Source: Alphaproteobacteria bacterium (GTDB lineage: Bacteria > Pseudomonadota > Alphaproteobacteria > Rhizobiales > Xanthobacteraceae). From it: DNA of 36,740 nt. The stretch's first letter is position 1, and each line of letters begins with the position of its first letter. The notes under the pieces were generated by a model. The model was not told the DNA's origin and did no database searches. It saw only the letters and a program-made list of their open reading frames with translations. The DNA is taken from NCBI GenBank assembly GCA_009781045.1, contig WQYW01000038.1:1-36740 (forward strand), written 5' to 3'. The translations under genes were made by a program, and so were the position numbers. This document shows, in pieces, positions 26,015-35,599 of this stretch.

Positions 26015-27357
26015 GACTGTCCTCTCCTCCCGCTGGCCTTAGCATGGAACCAACGCTGACAGAACCCCCTCCGTACCAGTAGCCTCGCGCGCGCCCTGCT
26101 CTGGAACTCTCCGCCGGCGCACACCGCGCCGGCTGGCCACCCAGCCCCGAGCGCCCGGAGCCAACAGGCCTGGTTCCTCGATTCATCAGCCCGACAGCAG
26201 TCGCAGTGGATCGAAACCGCGCCGCCCCTTTTGCACGGTTCGCACGCCGGTACAGCGCATCGCCTCGCAACGCCCTCGATCATGGTGATTTCCCCAAGGC
26301 GCAAGCTTGTACCAACGATTGATCCTCCGGCTGATTTTCCCGCAGGGTGCCACGCCCCTCCGCATCCGCCACTTTTCCACGGATACTTCGGATTTACGAG
26401 CTATTGATTTGAATTCAAACCTTTCCCTGCACACAATCAGGACAAATCAATTCCGTGCGACGCTCCATCTTCTTCAGGAAAAGGCGGTCATTCAATCGTC
26501 CTTTCGCCTTATCTCTGTCGGCCAAGAACGGATGATTGGGGACCAATTCACCGCCACCAACAACGGACGTCAACATTTCATTCCCAGAAACATTTGGAAC
26601 AGATTCGATATAACGCATCACAAGTGAAAAGTCCTCGTCGTCAAGGTGAAAGATTGACCATCTGTTCAGGCAGGCTGGGTAAACAACATACACGCGATGT
26701 ACTTTTCCAGAGAACTGGCTCGTTTGTTTATGCAATCGAAGATCGACCTGCTAATGCAGATCGGAGCCTGGACATCACCATGATCGGCACACCTGTACAA
26801 CATTTCACGGTCTCACTTCCTGCCAAGAGGGGAAGCGCCGATATCTCTTGGATATCGATTGAACCCCATTGGGTCTTTCGGCCCATTGACTCCTCCGGGA
26901 TTCAACGCCTCCCAAACATGAGTCTGGCAGACTCTCTCACAGCCATAATACGGTCAAAAATTCAAATTATCTGCTTGTAGCAGAGAATTATGAAACGCTT
27001 GAGTGGCCTTGTGCGTCGGGCAAGACTGCGACACACGATCCGTTACAGTCCGGAGCCACGGTGATGGCCGTGATGGTCCGTCCGGCTACATCTGACCGTC
27101 GCTGAGTTCCATTCGGCCACCATCCCGATTCAAAAAGGCCGCCGAATTCCAGATGTTGCCTTCGATCCATGATCCATCCGGACAGCCAGCGTTCGCACTC
27201 CACCCGCTGCGTCGGATTGTCGTTGACCGGGCCGATATCGCCAAGGCAGAATTCTCCCCGGCCTTCCTGCCGTTGCCGATCCGAAAACGAATCACCTGCC
27301 CCTCCATCCTCGGTGACGCCGCCAGGCCCTGCTGCTTTCACAATTCGCGAGGATGCG
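26015..27357. other. About 1.34 kb mostly non-coding, partly AT-rich, between a small ORF and mobA
   Basis: From about 26290 to 27000 the AT content is clearly above the surroundings, like the R-M cassette. Candidate frames include minus 26415-26735 (106 codons from TTG, with a LVMRYIESVPNVSGNEML segment) and plus 26594-26980. Neither has a recognisable motif or a good ribosome site. I read it as a decayed horizontally acquired segment. Confidence 0.4.
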
Positions 27358-27981
27358 ATGACGAGTGGGAATCTGCCGACCCTGGGTGTTGTCCTCGCCG
27401 GAGGGCTGGCACGTCGCATGGGCGGTGGCGACAAGGCGCTGCGCATCCTTGGCAACCGCACCATCCTCGAACATGTGGTGGCACGGATCCGACCGCAATG
27501 TGACGAGATCCTTATCAGCGCCAACGGTGATCCCTCGCGCTTTGCCGCCTTCGGACTGGCTGTCGTCGCCGATGACCTGGCCACCTTCCCCGGACCCCTC
27601 GCCGGGATTCTTGCCGCACTGGACTGGTGCGCGGAAAACCGCCCCGCATTCGACTGGGTGCTGAGCACAGCCACCGACTGCCCCTTCCTGCCCGACGATC
27701 TGGTGCCGCGCCTCCACGCGGCGCGCGCCAGCGAAAATGCGCAACTCGCGGCTGCGGCTTCCGGCGGACAACTCCATCACGTGATCGGATTGTGGCGGGT
27801 CGATCTGCGCCATGAACTTCGTCACGCCCTCGTTGTCGAAGACCTCCGCAGGATCAGACGCTGGACCGCCCGCTACCGGCTTGCCACGGCCTGCTGGCCG
27901 ACCACACCGCGCGATCCTTTCTTCAACGTCAACACTGCCGAAGACCTCACTGAGGCCGAGCGACTGAACGCGGTACCATGA
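27358..27981 (+). CDS. mobA: Molybdenum cofactor guanylyltransferase
   Basis: This 207-residue enzyme transfers GMP from GTP to Mo-molybdopterin. Its nucleotidyltransferase signature is [18 protein letters not shown] near residue 10, followed by [29 protein letters not shown] and the metal-site [14 protein letters not shown]. The end has [15 protein letters not shown], the family's C-terminal NxNTPEDL-type motif. The frame is open from 27169, but ATG 27358 with GAGG upstream and the family start is preferred. It acts with MobB to mature molybdoenzymes. The tRNA gene follows 117 bp downstream. Confidence 0.95.
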   Translation: MTSGNLPTLGVVLAGGLARRMGGGDKALRILGNRTILEHVVARIRPQCDEILISANGDPSRFAAFGLAVVADDLATFPGPLAGILAALDWCAENRPAFDWVLSTATDCPFLPDDLVPRLHAARASENAQLAAAASGGQLHHVIGLWRVDLRHELRHALVVEDLRRIRRWTARYRLATACWPTTPRDPFFNVNTAEDLTEAERLNAVP

Positions 27982-28098
27982 GCCTTCCCGCATCGCATGC
28001 CCCCCTCGCAGTCGGGCAATTGCAGGGGCGTTGCACCACCGCTCCAACCCCTGTAAAAAGCAGTTGATCCGCTGCTGGCTGCTGCGCCACCTGCGACG

Positions 28099-28174
28099 GG
28101 GCCTGTAGCTCAATGGTCAGAGCCGGCCGCTCATAACGGTCTGGTTGCAGGTTCGAGTCCTGCCGGGCCCACCA
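28099..28174 (+). tRNA. tRNA with CAU anticodon, probably Ile2 (elongator Met possible)
   Basis: The 76-nt sequence folds as a cloverleaf. The acceptor is GGGCCTG/CGGGCCC with one G-U pair, the D arm is GCTC/GAGC, the anticodon stem is GGCCG/CGGTC with loop CTCATAA (anticodon CAT) and the T arm contains GGTTCGAGTCC. The CCA end is encoded (28172-28174). Acceptor and loop features resemble alphaproteobacterial tRNA-Ile2, whose C34 is changed to lysidine by TilS. Initiator features (such as GGG/CCC in the anticodon stem and a C1 mismatch) are absent. Confidence 0.9.
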
Positions 28175-28333
28175 TCGAAAACAAGCAGTTGATTATCCAT
28201 CGTTTTCGAAGAAACGAGAGCCCCTTGTGCCATCGTGGGAAGAGGGTGACCGATTTCACGGTCAGTCGCATGATGGCCCTTCCACATCGATGTCGCCGAT
28301 TCGGCCCCCGACGCTGATCCGATTCCACAACAC

Positions 28334-28370
28334 AGGCTCCCGCCAGCCGGGCGGCCGCTGGCGGGAGCCT
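28334..28370. terminator. Perfect 14-bp hairpin downstream of the CHAP-like gene
   Basis: AGGCTCCCGCCAGC (28334-28347) and its exact complement (28357-28370) enclose a nine-base GC-rich loop. Neither side has a proper U-run, so it may act as a Rho-assisted or bidirectional block between the tRNA transcript and the convergent minus-strand gene. Confidence 0.45.
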
Positions 28371-28399
28371 GATGCAGAAAAATCGTCTTCGTATGCGGG

Positions 28400-28948
28400 T
28401 TACGCCGGCCGCCGGAAGGAGATCGCCCCCGCCAGAGAACGCGGCCGCTCCCTGACCCGGTGGCTGTCATTGCCGCTCCTTACGATCCAGCGGCCATCCG
28501 GAGCGCGTCCCGTGACCATGCCGACATGATGGGGCCACACCACCGTGACGCCGACACCGGGACCTCCGGCATTGACGCCCCACCCCGCCCAGGCGCGGGC
28601 AAGATTGAAGCGCGGGCCCGGATCCACCCCGACCTGCTGGCGGTGATACCAGCCGCACCAGGCCCGCGGCCTGCCTCCGAGCGCCTGGCGCCCGAACTCG
28701 CCGACCGACTGCACCGTGCCGTGAACGACGCTGGACACCCCGCCACAGAAGAAGCAGTCGCTCTCGCCGCTCGTCTCCTGCCTCTTTGCGGATCGGGCGT
28801 GACGCCGATGATGGCGCGCATGATGAGGATGGCGAGCATGATGACGATGCGCCTCTGACCCATGATGCCGATGGGACTGCTTCGCTTCAGCCGCATTTGC
28901 GCAAACAAGCACAATCACTGCCGCCTGCGCGGCTGTCAACAATTTCAT
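28400..28948 (-). CDS. Secreted CHAP-like (TIGR02594-type) protein
   Basis: The 182-residue precursor has a signal peptide (MKLLTAAQAAVIVLVCANAAEA, likely cut after AEA) and then a His/Arg-rich linker (HRHHGSEAHRHH and similar). The domain begins near residue 85 with GRPRAWCGWYHRQQVGVDPG, which carries the Cys expected as nucleophile, followed by FNLARAWAGWG, VWPHHVGMVTGR (the His) and IVRSGNDSHRVRERPR. This is the layout of CHAP/NlpC-like proteins common in rhizobia, possibly cell-wall amidases. ATG 28948 has GGAGA six bases upstream. The frame extends to 29053. The His-rich linker could bind metals. Confidence 0.75.
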   Translation of the reverse strand: MKLLTAAQAAVIVLVCANAAEAKQSHRHHGSEAHRHHARHPHHARHHRRHARSAKRQETSGESDCFFCGGVSSVVHGTVQSVGEFGRQALGGRPRAWCGWYHRQQVGVDPGPRFNLARAWAGWGVNAGGPGVGVTVVWPHHVGMVTGRAPDGRWIVRSGNDSHRVRERPRSLAGAISFRRPA

Positions 28949-29653
28949 TGATTTCTCCATTAGTTGGTCAGGGCTCTCACTGGCCCTATTGACGACGCGA
29001 ATCCTGATCTCGTGATCACCAGGCCTGCGCTGCGACAACACCTCGGCTGTCAATCTGTTTTCCGCGCGGTGCCGGATTCGTGCTCACATTTCAATTTTTA
29101 CTCAGAACTATACGCAACCTCCTTCTATCCGATCCAACGTAAAGCCCACCACTCGGTGTTCTCTGCACAACGTATCGGGTGCCGCCACCATTTGTCGGCG
29201 ACACCCTGGAAAGTCACATCGACGGTGCATTCACCGGCGCCATGACCTTCGTCCAGCTCAACGCTTTTGAGGCATTGAGCGATCTCTCCCGCGAACCCGC
29301 GCCAAAGTCAGACGGACGAAGTCCGCTTCCTCATTCTCCCCGATGATCCACGCCTTCGCTCTTACGAAACCACCGTTGCAACCATCGGCCCCCCGCCGGA
29401 TCCCGGCAGGAACGGCAACAAAATCGCTCCCCACGCCTCAAGTGTTAACGTCGGGTGATTGTGCGCCGCAACACATATTCCCGGCCCGTGTAACCATCGC
29501 GTTACAGAGAACCGTCAAATGCACCGCAAATTGGCAAGCTGTCATTCACCACACCGCTTCCCCCGTTCCGGACAGGCACCGTGACCGCTGCTGTCGCCTC
29601 CCGGTCTGTGCGAATTTCGCAAGCCAAGCCGGCAACGAGTGTCGGATGACTCC
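28949..29653. other. 705 bp without a clear gene
   Basis: A plus-strand frame around 29140-29340 includes PPPFVGDTLESHIDGAF and TFVQLNAFEALSDLSREPA, which look protein-like, but it lacks a good start and ribosome site and may be a fragment. Nothing else is recognised. Confidence 0.35.
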
Positions 29654-30187
29654 TCAGTTCAACCGCTTTCCCTTCTCTTCCAGCCGCCTGTTCTTGCGCG
29701 CCAGATCCCTGCGCCCCTGGTGAATGAGACCTCCGAACCCCGCCTTTTCGATGCGCAGGATGAGGTCATCGACGCTGGTGCCGAGCGCCTGCGCCGTCCA
29801 CTCCATGTTCCATTGATGCGCGGTCATCTGCGCCAGGCGCGCCGGGTCTGTGCTTCCGACAACCGGTAGCTCCTGAGATACTCGATCTCGCCACTGTCGC
29901 GCCGGATCACCTCGCCGATGTGGTTCTCCGGCTTCAGAGCCAGGTCCGTGATGAAGTGTTCTTCTGCACGGACTCTCCGGCGGACACTGCCGGACGCTCG
30001 CCAGCAGACTGAGAATAATCTCGCTCTGGTTGAAATGATTGATGCCGGCCGCAAGCGTCTGCGCATAAAGCCGGCGGTAGTTGCCGAGAATGTAGCGGTG
30101 CAGGAAGGCAATGGACTCCGTCTGCCGACAGGCGTCGTCATAGAACTCGCGCTGCCCGGTGCAGGTCAGGCAGGCGTTGATGAACAT
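29654..30187 (-). pseudogene. Unrecognised gene with two compensating frameshifts
   Basis: From ATG 30187 the frame reads MFINACLTCTGQREFYDDAC and continues through FLHRYILGNYRRLYAQTLAAGINHFNQSEIIL, which looks like a real, constrained domain. Near 30005 the sensible reading moves to another frame (RAEEHFITDLALKPENHIGEV, EIEYLRSYRLSEAQTRRAWR). Near 29833 it returns to the first frame (MTAHQWNMEWTAQALG to KGKRLN). The two shifts compensate, so the open frame survives with about 57 garbled residues. This may be decay or base-call error. The CxxC near the N terminus could bind metal. No family is claimed. Confidence 0.5.
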
Positions 30188-30782
30188 GACAATGTCTTCG
30201 CGGGCCACAATTCGAGCCCGCTCGGCTCGACGATACACAACACAACTCTTTACAGGACAGCTGCCGCTCGGGGAGTGGCAGCATGATCAGCCAAGGCTAC
30301 ATCATAAGTAGATTTCGGAAATCACGCCGAAGTTCCACGAACGGCGGAGGGAACCCTTAACAGCCCGCATACGGATTGTAAAGTGCACCGCACAAAATCG
30401 GGCCGAAACCGCCGATTTCAGGCAAAATCCCGGCGAGAGCCATTGTTTCGACAAAACTATTCTGCGCAGCTGGGAATCCCCATGCCAGATGAACTCCATA
30501 TCGCGACAAGCAATCGCAAAGCATTCTCAATTCCCAAATCCGCAATTTCCCGGGACAATCCGGCAGCCACCTGCACCGCTCTTCACCTTCCACACAGAAC
30601 TTCGCTGTCGCCATTGAAAAGGGAAATGGGTTCTGACGCAGCTGCGCCAGGCGCGGCAACCAGTCATCTCTGGCGACATTCCACAACACAACAGTGCCGC
30701 AGCCAGTCGCTATCCGGCATCGACAACCAACGTAAGGGCCGTAAGACGTCCCGCCGCACGAAGAGTCGCGCTGTCCGCTCCT
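30188..30782. other. 595 bp, no supportable gene
   Basis: Open frames on both strands (for example minus 30357-30689) are Cys-rich and lack motifs. The region contains three CAGCTG sites (30258, 30467, 30639). Confidence 0.4.
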
Positions 30783-31823
30783 TCACTCTTCTCCGACGCC
30801 CCCGAAATGGGTCTCCGCCTCCAGGCGCAGCCGTTGCGGCGTGTCGCGATAACGCGGCGAGTAATGGAAGGTGGTGAGCCGCCTCACTCCCGCCGCCTTC
30901 GCAAGCGTGCCCGCCTGGGCTGCTGTGAGATGGCATCGCGCAGCGGCGATGTCGGCGTCATCGCCGGCGAAGCCGCCCTCAATGAACAGATGGTCCGCAC
31001 CCTGGGCAAAGGCAACAATCGCATCGGCATTGGCGGGAGTGAAGGCAACGTCTGTGACATAGACGATCCGGATCCCGGGGGCGATCCGGAGTGCCTGTTC
31101 CTTCAGTACACCCAACGTCACGCTTCGTCCCGGAGCGACCATGATCCCGGTGTCATCAGAAGCTCCGCTGCGGACCGCGGTCTTGGCGTTTTTGAGCCAG
31201 ATTCCTACGTCCAGATGCAGGGTTTCGAGCCCGCTCACCCAGATATTGACACGCAGTCTCTCCTGCAGCGCAAAGCCGAGGCACGGCGTGCCATGATCGA
31301 ACACGCGAGCCTCAATCGACAGGTCGTCATCGGCGAAGACGACGCCCGGCGGCAGGTCTGTGACGCCAGCCGGACTCGCCCGAAACATCTCCCGGGCCCG
31401 AAACCGCGTCCATTCCGTCAGGCCGGCACCGTCATACTCCGCCGCCAGAATCTCGAAATCGGCCGAACCTGCGTCGAGCAGATTCCAGGTATAACCCGCG
31501 AGTTTGGCGGCGATGCCGTCAACGAGGCCGCGCGGTCCAACCACCCGCAACAGGCCGGGCAGATTGAGGCGCGCCCGCACCACCTGATCAAAGCCGAAGA
31601 AGTGATCCATATGTCGGTGCGACACGAAGATGTCGCTGATCCGGGACAGCTCACGCTGCGACAACGCGGCCAGATCGCCGGCATCAAACAGGATGGCACG
31701 GCGGCCGAACTGGAAATCGAGGAACAGGCCAGGATCCCCGAACGGCTCGTTGACGAGCCGGGGCTGCACAAGCTGGGTCACGATCTCCCCCGTGTCATCA
31801 CCTGTCCTCACATAGTATCGCAC
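30783..31823 (-). CDS. RNase Z-like MBL-fold metallo-hydrolase
   Basis: The product is about 346 residues with the metallo-beta-lactamase fold. The metal-binding HxHxDH motif is at about residues 69-74 in [15 protein letters not shown], preceded by LFDAGD. Later ligands are likely the Asp in [10 protein letters not shown] and the His in TTFHYSPRY, with LFIEGGF between, as in RNase Z/ElaC-type proteins. The N terminus ([23 protein letters not shown]) is not that of true tRNase Z, so I do not assign tRNA processing. The frame extends to 32288, but the upstream part is unlike protein. GTG 31823 is chosen, and GTG 31811 is possible. Confidence 0.8.
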   Translation of the reverse strand: MRYYVRTGDDTGEIVTQLVQPRLVNEPFGDPGLFLDFQFGRRAILFDAGDLAALSQRELSRISDIFVSHRHMDHFFGFDQVVRARLNLPGLLRVVGPRGLVDGIAAKLAGYTWNLLDAGSADFEILAAEYDGAGLTEWTRFRAREMFRASPAGVTDLPPGVVFADDDLSIEARVFDHGTPCLGFALQERLRVNIWVSGLETLHLDVGIWLKNAKTAVRSGASDDTGIMVAPGRSVTLGVLKEQALRIAPGIRIVYVTDVAFTPANADAIVAFAQGADHLFIEGGFAGDDADIAAARCHLTAAQAGTLAKAAGVRRLTTFHYSPRYRDTPQRLRLEAETHFGGVGEE

Positions 31824-32050
31824 TGAATTGAAGTTCGATGCCCGCAGCCGGCTTGACCCGCGACACGGTCCTGAAAGCTGCAGCAACGCGGACTGTGAAG
31901 TGAAAGGCGCAAATGCCCTGGTGGGCGTGCTCCGGATGCGAGGCTCGCGCCCCCTCCGCTTGCGCCCCCTGCCGGGCCCTGTATCACGGACATTCGCGAG
32001 CCGGCGCAACGCGCACACACACGTTTCCGTGATGCCCCGGAAAACAGAAA

Positions 32051-32950
32051 CTACTTCGGCTTCACCGTCGGTGCGGGTGCCGGTGTTGGCTCGCCCTGGG
32101 TCACGAAACTGGTTGCCTCCAGCATCGCTGTGCCCAGGGGTGTGGGTCCTCTCATCCAGAACGGTGCCAGAATCCGCGTCCCCGCGATCGGCGCCAGGGC
32201 GATCTCGATACTGCGTTGAGCGGAAAGGTATTTGATCGTCGGCCGGTCCGGAATATAGCCCGCCACCGGCACAAAATAGACGCTGCATACCACCACCGGA
32301 CCCCGATAGCCCTTCGCGGCCCTGACCTGTTCCATGCGTCTGAATTCGAACTTCAGATCAAAGCGCATCCGCCCATCGAACACCGCCGAAGTGGTGTGGC
32401 AGGCCTCCGGCGTCAACACATCCCCCGTGCCTGGAACGCGCACAGCAGCACCCGTCATCGGGTCGTGAACGTCATGACGATGGGCGTCGCTTAGCGGTGT
32501 CCGGTTCGGATCGGGTGACGGGGTCGGTGTAATGGTCACTTCCCTGACGTTGCCGTTCGTCAGTGCGATGTGCACTTCCTCGGTTTTCTTCGACGTGGTC
32601 AGGGAGGATCGGTAGTCAGAGCTCACCAGGGCACCGTTGACCACCCGCCCCTCGCTGGTGCCGGAGCCGGAGCCGTTGGTGAACAGCCTCAGCAGCTTCG
32701 CTGTGCCGCCATCCGCTTTCACCACGAACTGGTCGCCGTGGATCTCGACATGCAGATTGCCTTTGGCAACCGGAATCCCCACCAGGGTGACCGAATATTG
32801 CGCGTCAAGGCGCCCTTGAGCAGCGGCCGGCGCACTCCCCGCAAGGCCGAAGCCGAGGCTCAGGCCGCAACACGACAGCGACAGGAACAGCCGCGACAAC
32901 GGTATCCGGAGCCGGGCCGGACCGGGAAACAGAGTGCGCACCAGAATCAT
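32051..32950 (-). CDS. DUF3108 periplasmic protein
   Basis: This 299-residue precursor has an N-terminal signal (hydrophobic [21 protein letters not shown], then SAPAAAQG with cleavage after AAA or AAQ). The DUF3108 domain follows, with [19 protein letters not shown], a [23 protein letters not shown] strand and [24 protein letters not shown]. The Pro-rich tail [12 protein letters not shown] is unstructured. ATG 32950 is preceded by AAGGTGGA. A TTG at 33019 is less likely. The function of the family is unknown, and an envelope role is probable. The product likely resides in the periplasm. Confidence 0.82.
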   Translation of the reverse strand: MILVRTLFPGPARLRIPLSRLFLSLSCCGLSLGFGLAGSAPAAAQGRLDAQYSVTLVGIPVAKGNLHVEIHGDQFVVKADGGTAKLLRLFTNGSGSGTSEGRVVNGALVSSDYRSSLTTSKKTEEVHIALTNGNVREVTITPTPSPDPNRTPLSDAHRHDVHDPMTGAAVRVPGTGDVLTPEACHTTSAVFDGRMRFDLKFEFRRMEQVRAAKGYRGPVVVCSVYFVPVAGYIPDRPTIKYLSAQRSIEIALAPIAGTRILAPFWMRGPTPLGTAMLEATSFVTQGEPTPAPAPTVKPK

Positions 32951-33517
32951 TTCGATAAATTCCACCTTGATCGCTTTTTCCAGAGAGAGGGAGAAAGAAA
33001 ATCGCAGGAGAGCATTCAATCGCCTCCCGTCTGCGCGCAGCCGCCGTCGCCCGATATATCAGGAAGGCAGCCTGAACCGGAGCCTGCTCGCGTGTTCAGG
33101 TCCGGTTCATCGCCGATCACTGTGGCAAAATTGCGATTTGAATAGCGTGAAGATCCCGGATCCCTGGAGCACGAGCGCGCTGTCCCGGTCACTGCACGCA
33201 AGCTGCGCCATTTCAGAGGACGTCTCTTTCTTCCACATGCGGATGTATAGCGACAGCGATTTGATGACTCAAATCCAGCGCAAGATCCCGCTGCGGCCCG
33301 CCGATGCACCGCGCCTGTTCCTGACCCCGGCGCCCGGCTTGGCTGCCTCCCCTGCGGCGAAAAGGCACCCATCCCCGCGCCCTGCCGGCCTTGCGCAGCC
33401 CTGCCACACACCCATCCGCCGCGCGGGAGGAACCTCGCCGGAGAGACCTGGTGGGGGAAAAAACTGCCCGCCCGACCGCCAATACTGCCACTGTCAACCC
33501 AGGCAGAGCACCAGCAG
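32951..33517. other. 567 bp intergenic region, nothing recognised
   Basis: All frames look like shadows (Arg/Pro/Ser-rich). A promoter for the DUF3108 gene should lie at its left end, but no clear elements are seen. Confidence 0.4.
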
Positions 33518-34390
33518 CTATCGCCGGGACGGTGGCTCCCGTTCCTGGAGCCCCGACACCCGCATCAAGGCCGGCCGATAGGGGGGATGGGGATCGTCCT
33601 CTTCGGGAATGCCGCAAAACCCGAATTCCTGCTGGATGCGCTGCATCTCCGCGGCGCGCTCATTCAGTCGTCGCGCATGTTCCTCCGAACGCGCCTTCCA
33701 GTAGTGGAAGGTTTCCGGCGACAGCGGCACAAAGGAGGTGCCGAAGGGTGTTGGATCCGGCACCACGGTTCGCCCCAGAAGGAGAAATTTTGCATTCCCC
33801 GAGACCACCAGCGTGGCGTAGGGGGGCAGGCCGGGCCGGGTCCCCTTGAGCGAGATCCCGCAGAGCGTACTGAACCAGGGCTCCTCGCGCCAGCGATCGG
33901 GAGCGGACGGCACCACATGAATATTGACTGCGCCCGCGCTGAAATGCACCACCAGCCCCGCCTTTACCGGAAACCAGTCCTCGTCAAAATGCCCCTGCCA
34001 CCACGCGCAGGCAAACGACCGGCACATTTGCGGGCGCTGATCATAGATCACACAGCCCTTTCCCGGCTCCCAATGCCGGCACAACTGATGGATCGGCTTG
34101 TCGACCGCCGTCACCTCAAGAATGTCGCAGCACAGATTGCACGATCCACATTGCCGATCCGGCCGCGTCGAGGCCTGCCGTGGACGGAAACCCGCATTGT
34201 CGCGAATCAGCCATTTCTGCTTTTCCAGGCTGCGCAGGGCGCGCTCGACCTTCAGATGCGACAATGCGGTGGCCTCGACAACAGCGCGTATCGTTGTCGC
34301 CCCGCTCTCGACCGCGCGCGCTACGTTCCAAAGCTCCTGATCCATGTTCTTCGCCCGGCTGTTGTCGTGTTTTCGCACAGCTTTCGCCAT
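33518..34390 (-). CDS. YkgJ-family cysteine-cluster protein with N-terminal winged-helix-like region
   Basis: The product is about 290 residues. The N-terminal 70 residues (QELWNVARAVESGATTIRAVVEATALSHLKVERALRSLEK, described by segments) look like a small winged helix. A YkgJ-type metal site follows: CGSCNLCC at about residues 81-88, then Cys in LCRHWEPGKGCVIYDQRPQMCRSFACAWW. Such CxxCxxCC proteins are thought to bind Zn or Fe-S (family knowledge). The C-terminal 150 residues have no recognised motif and contain a charged helix, SEEHARRLNERAAEMQRI. The start is uncertain: ATG 34390, ATG 34345 or TTG 34405. Fusion of a DNA-binding-like region to this cluster is less usual. Confidence 0.72.
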   Translation of the reverse strand: MAKAVRKHDNSRAKNMDQELWNVARAVESGATTIRAVVEATALSHLKVERALRSLEKQKWLIRDNAGFRPRQASTRPDRQCGSCNLCCDILEVTAVDKPIHQLCRHWEPGKGCVIYDQRPQMCRSFACAWWQGHFDEDWFPVKAGLVVHFSAGAVNIHVVPSAPDRWREEPWFSTLCGISLKGTRPGLPPYATLVVSGNAKFLLLGRTVVPDPTPFGTSFVPLSPETFHYWKARSEEHARRLNERAAEMQRIQQEFGFCGIPEEDDPHPPYRPALMRVSGLQEREPPSRR

Positions 34391-35179
34391 CTGCCGCAGC
34401 GACAATCACCGTGAGAAGCGAAGGCGCGTCCCCTCTACGCCAAAAGGCATCCGAATTCCAGCGCCGGGGCTTGCCATCTTCCGCCATCTTTCGATCGTTG
34501 AACTTGCCCCATGGGATCTGTCAGGGCTGGACGGGTGCGGGTGCGGGGATGGAGGTCCCCCGTAGAACCCGCCGTGAGGCTGATGGCTCCTGCCGCTTGG
34601 TGCCGCTCCGGTAGAGGATCCGAATGCTTTTGTGGATTTGCCCCTTCGGGTTCCGGCTTCCGATCCCGCCATTTGCTCTCAACTCTGCATCTGCCCTCGT
34701 GCCGGAGCAGGGTGCCGTGAAGCCTGGCTCAATCGTCACCCTTTTCGCATCTTCGACCTCGTGGCACGCGCCTGCAGCCACAGACACACTCGTCGCGGAG
34801 GCGCTTCGGCGCCGACAACGCGAGGAGCCTGATGCAACGCCTTGCAGGAACTGCAGAACAGGTACCACCTGCTCAATTAACTGGGAACTGGAGAGTGCGC
34901 CCGCGGGCCTGGCAGCCGCATCTGGCCCATGAATAGGGGAGCCAGACAATGAACGACAGATGGAACGCTGGCGACGGATGTGCTCCGCTGCCCTCGGTCG
35001 CACGCAAGACCTCGAACGCCATGAGCGGGGAGTGCCGGTGATGACCGAGGTTGCGCCCACGCTTCCACTGCAATGCGGATCTTCTGCAGGCCGTATTCTT
35101 CAGGTATTGCGGCTTTCGCTGGCGGAACGCCCGGGCTTCACGCGCCCGGATCCCATTTGCGTGTCCGAAGGTGAAGTGA

Positions 35180-35371
35180 TTGCAGCCGGTTTTGCGGGGC
35201 CACAAGGGGGACAGCTACAGGATCGCGCGGATCTTCGAAGGGGAAGCTCATCCCGATCGAGCAGAGAAAGTTCAAATCGGTGTGCTCAGGGGCCGGCTTA
35301 CAAGGCCAAGGCCAGATTTCTTCGCGCCCATGAGCGAGGATGAGCTGGCTCTCTGGGAATGTGGCGCGTGA
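35180..35371 (+). CDS. Short hypothetical ORF, possibly a C-terminal fragment
   Basis: The frame starts at TTG directly after a stop and encodes 63 residues, including GDSYRIARIFEGEAHPDRAEK and RPRPDFFAPMSEDELALWE, which have natural-looking composition. With no ATG or good ribosome site it may be the end of a broken gene. No function is known. Confidence 0.3.
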   Translation: MQPVLRGHKGDSYRIARIFEGEAHPDRAEKVQIGVLRGRLTRPRPDFFAPMSEDELALWECGA

Positions 35372-35451
35372 CGCAGCTTCTGCTCGACACACATGCATGG
35401 AAGTAGTTTCTGACGGCCGTCCTGTGCAATTGGGACAGGCTGTTCCGTCCT

Positions 35452-35595
35452 CTATTCCTGGCGCGGGACCCTCGCGCACGCAAGACAGGCGGGACGGTCT
35501 TTTCCCTGTTGATGCCCAGCGGCTGCATCGCGAGAGCACAGATAGTCATAGCGAAACACCAGACCTGGCTTGGCATCAGGGATCCGGCTGGCCAC
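35452..35595 (-). pseudogene. Truncated toxin of a Phd-type toxin-antitoxin pair
   Basis: GTG 35595 begins four bases after the antitoxin stop and gives 47 residues (MASRIPDAKPGLVFRYDYL, then AAGHQQGKDRPACLA) before a TAG at 35454-35452. This beginning is like toxins paired with Phd-type antitoxins in rhizobia, which start with PxPGxxFRYxYLWxRE followed by GKDRPxxLV. The expected continuation, about 60-80 further residues, is missing or scattered over other frames, so the toxin is probably dead. The identification rests on a short segment. Confidence 0.5.
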
Positions 35596-35599
35596 TCGA

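Larger units (their letters stand above)
34391..35599. other. About 1.2 kb of eroded sequence upstream of a toxin-antitoxin remnant
   Basis: Short frames with plausible ribosome sites exist: plus 34949-35029 (MNDRWNAGDGCAPLPSVARK), plus 35041-35343 (MTEVAPTLPLQCG...) and the frame at 35180-35371. They abut or overlap like a decayed operon. None is recognised. Confidence 0.4.

Noticed and set aside
28117..28470. Minus-strand open frames ending in GRTRTCNQTVMSGRL or GLEPATRPL
   Set aside because: They are antisense translations of the tRNA gene at 28099-28174, a known source of spurious proteins.
31824..32288. N-terminal extension of the metallo-hydrolase frame
   Set aside because: The upstream 155 codons are Arg/Gly-rich without domain features. 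Protein character begins at about 31823.
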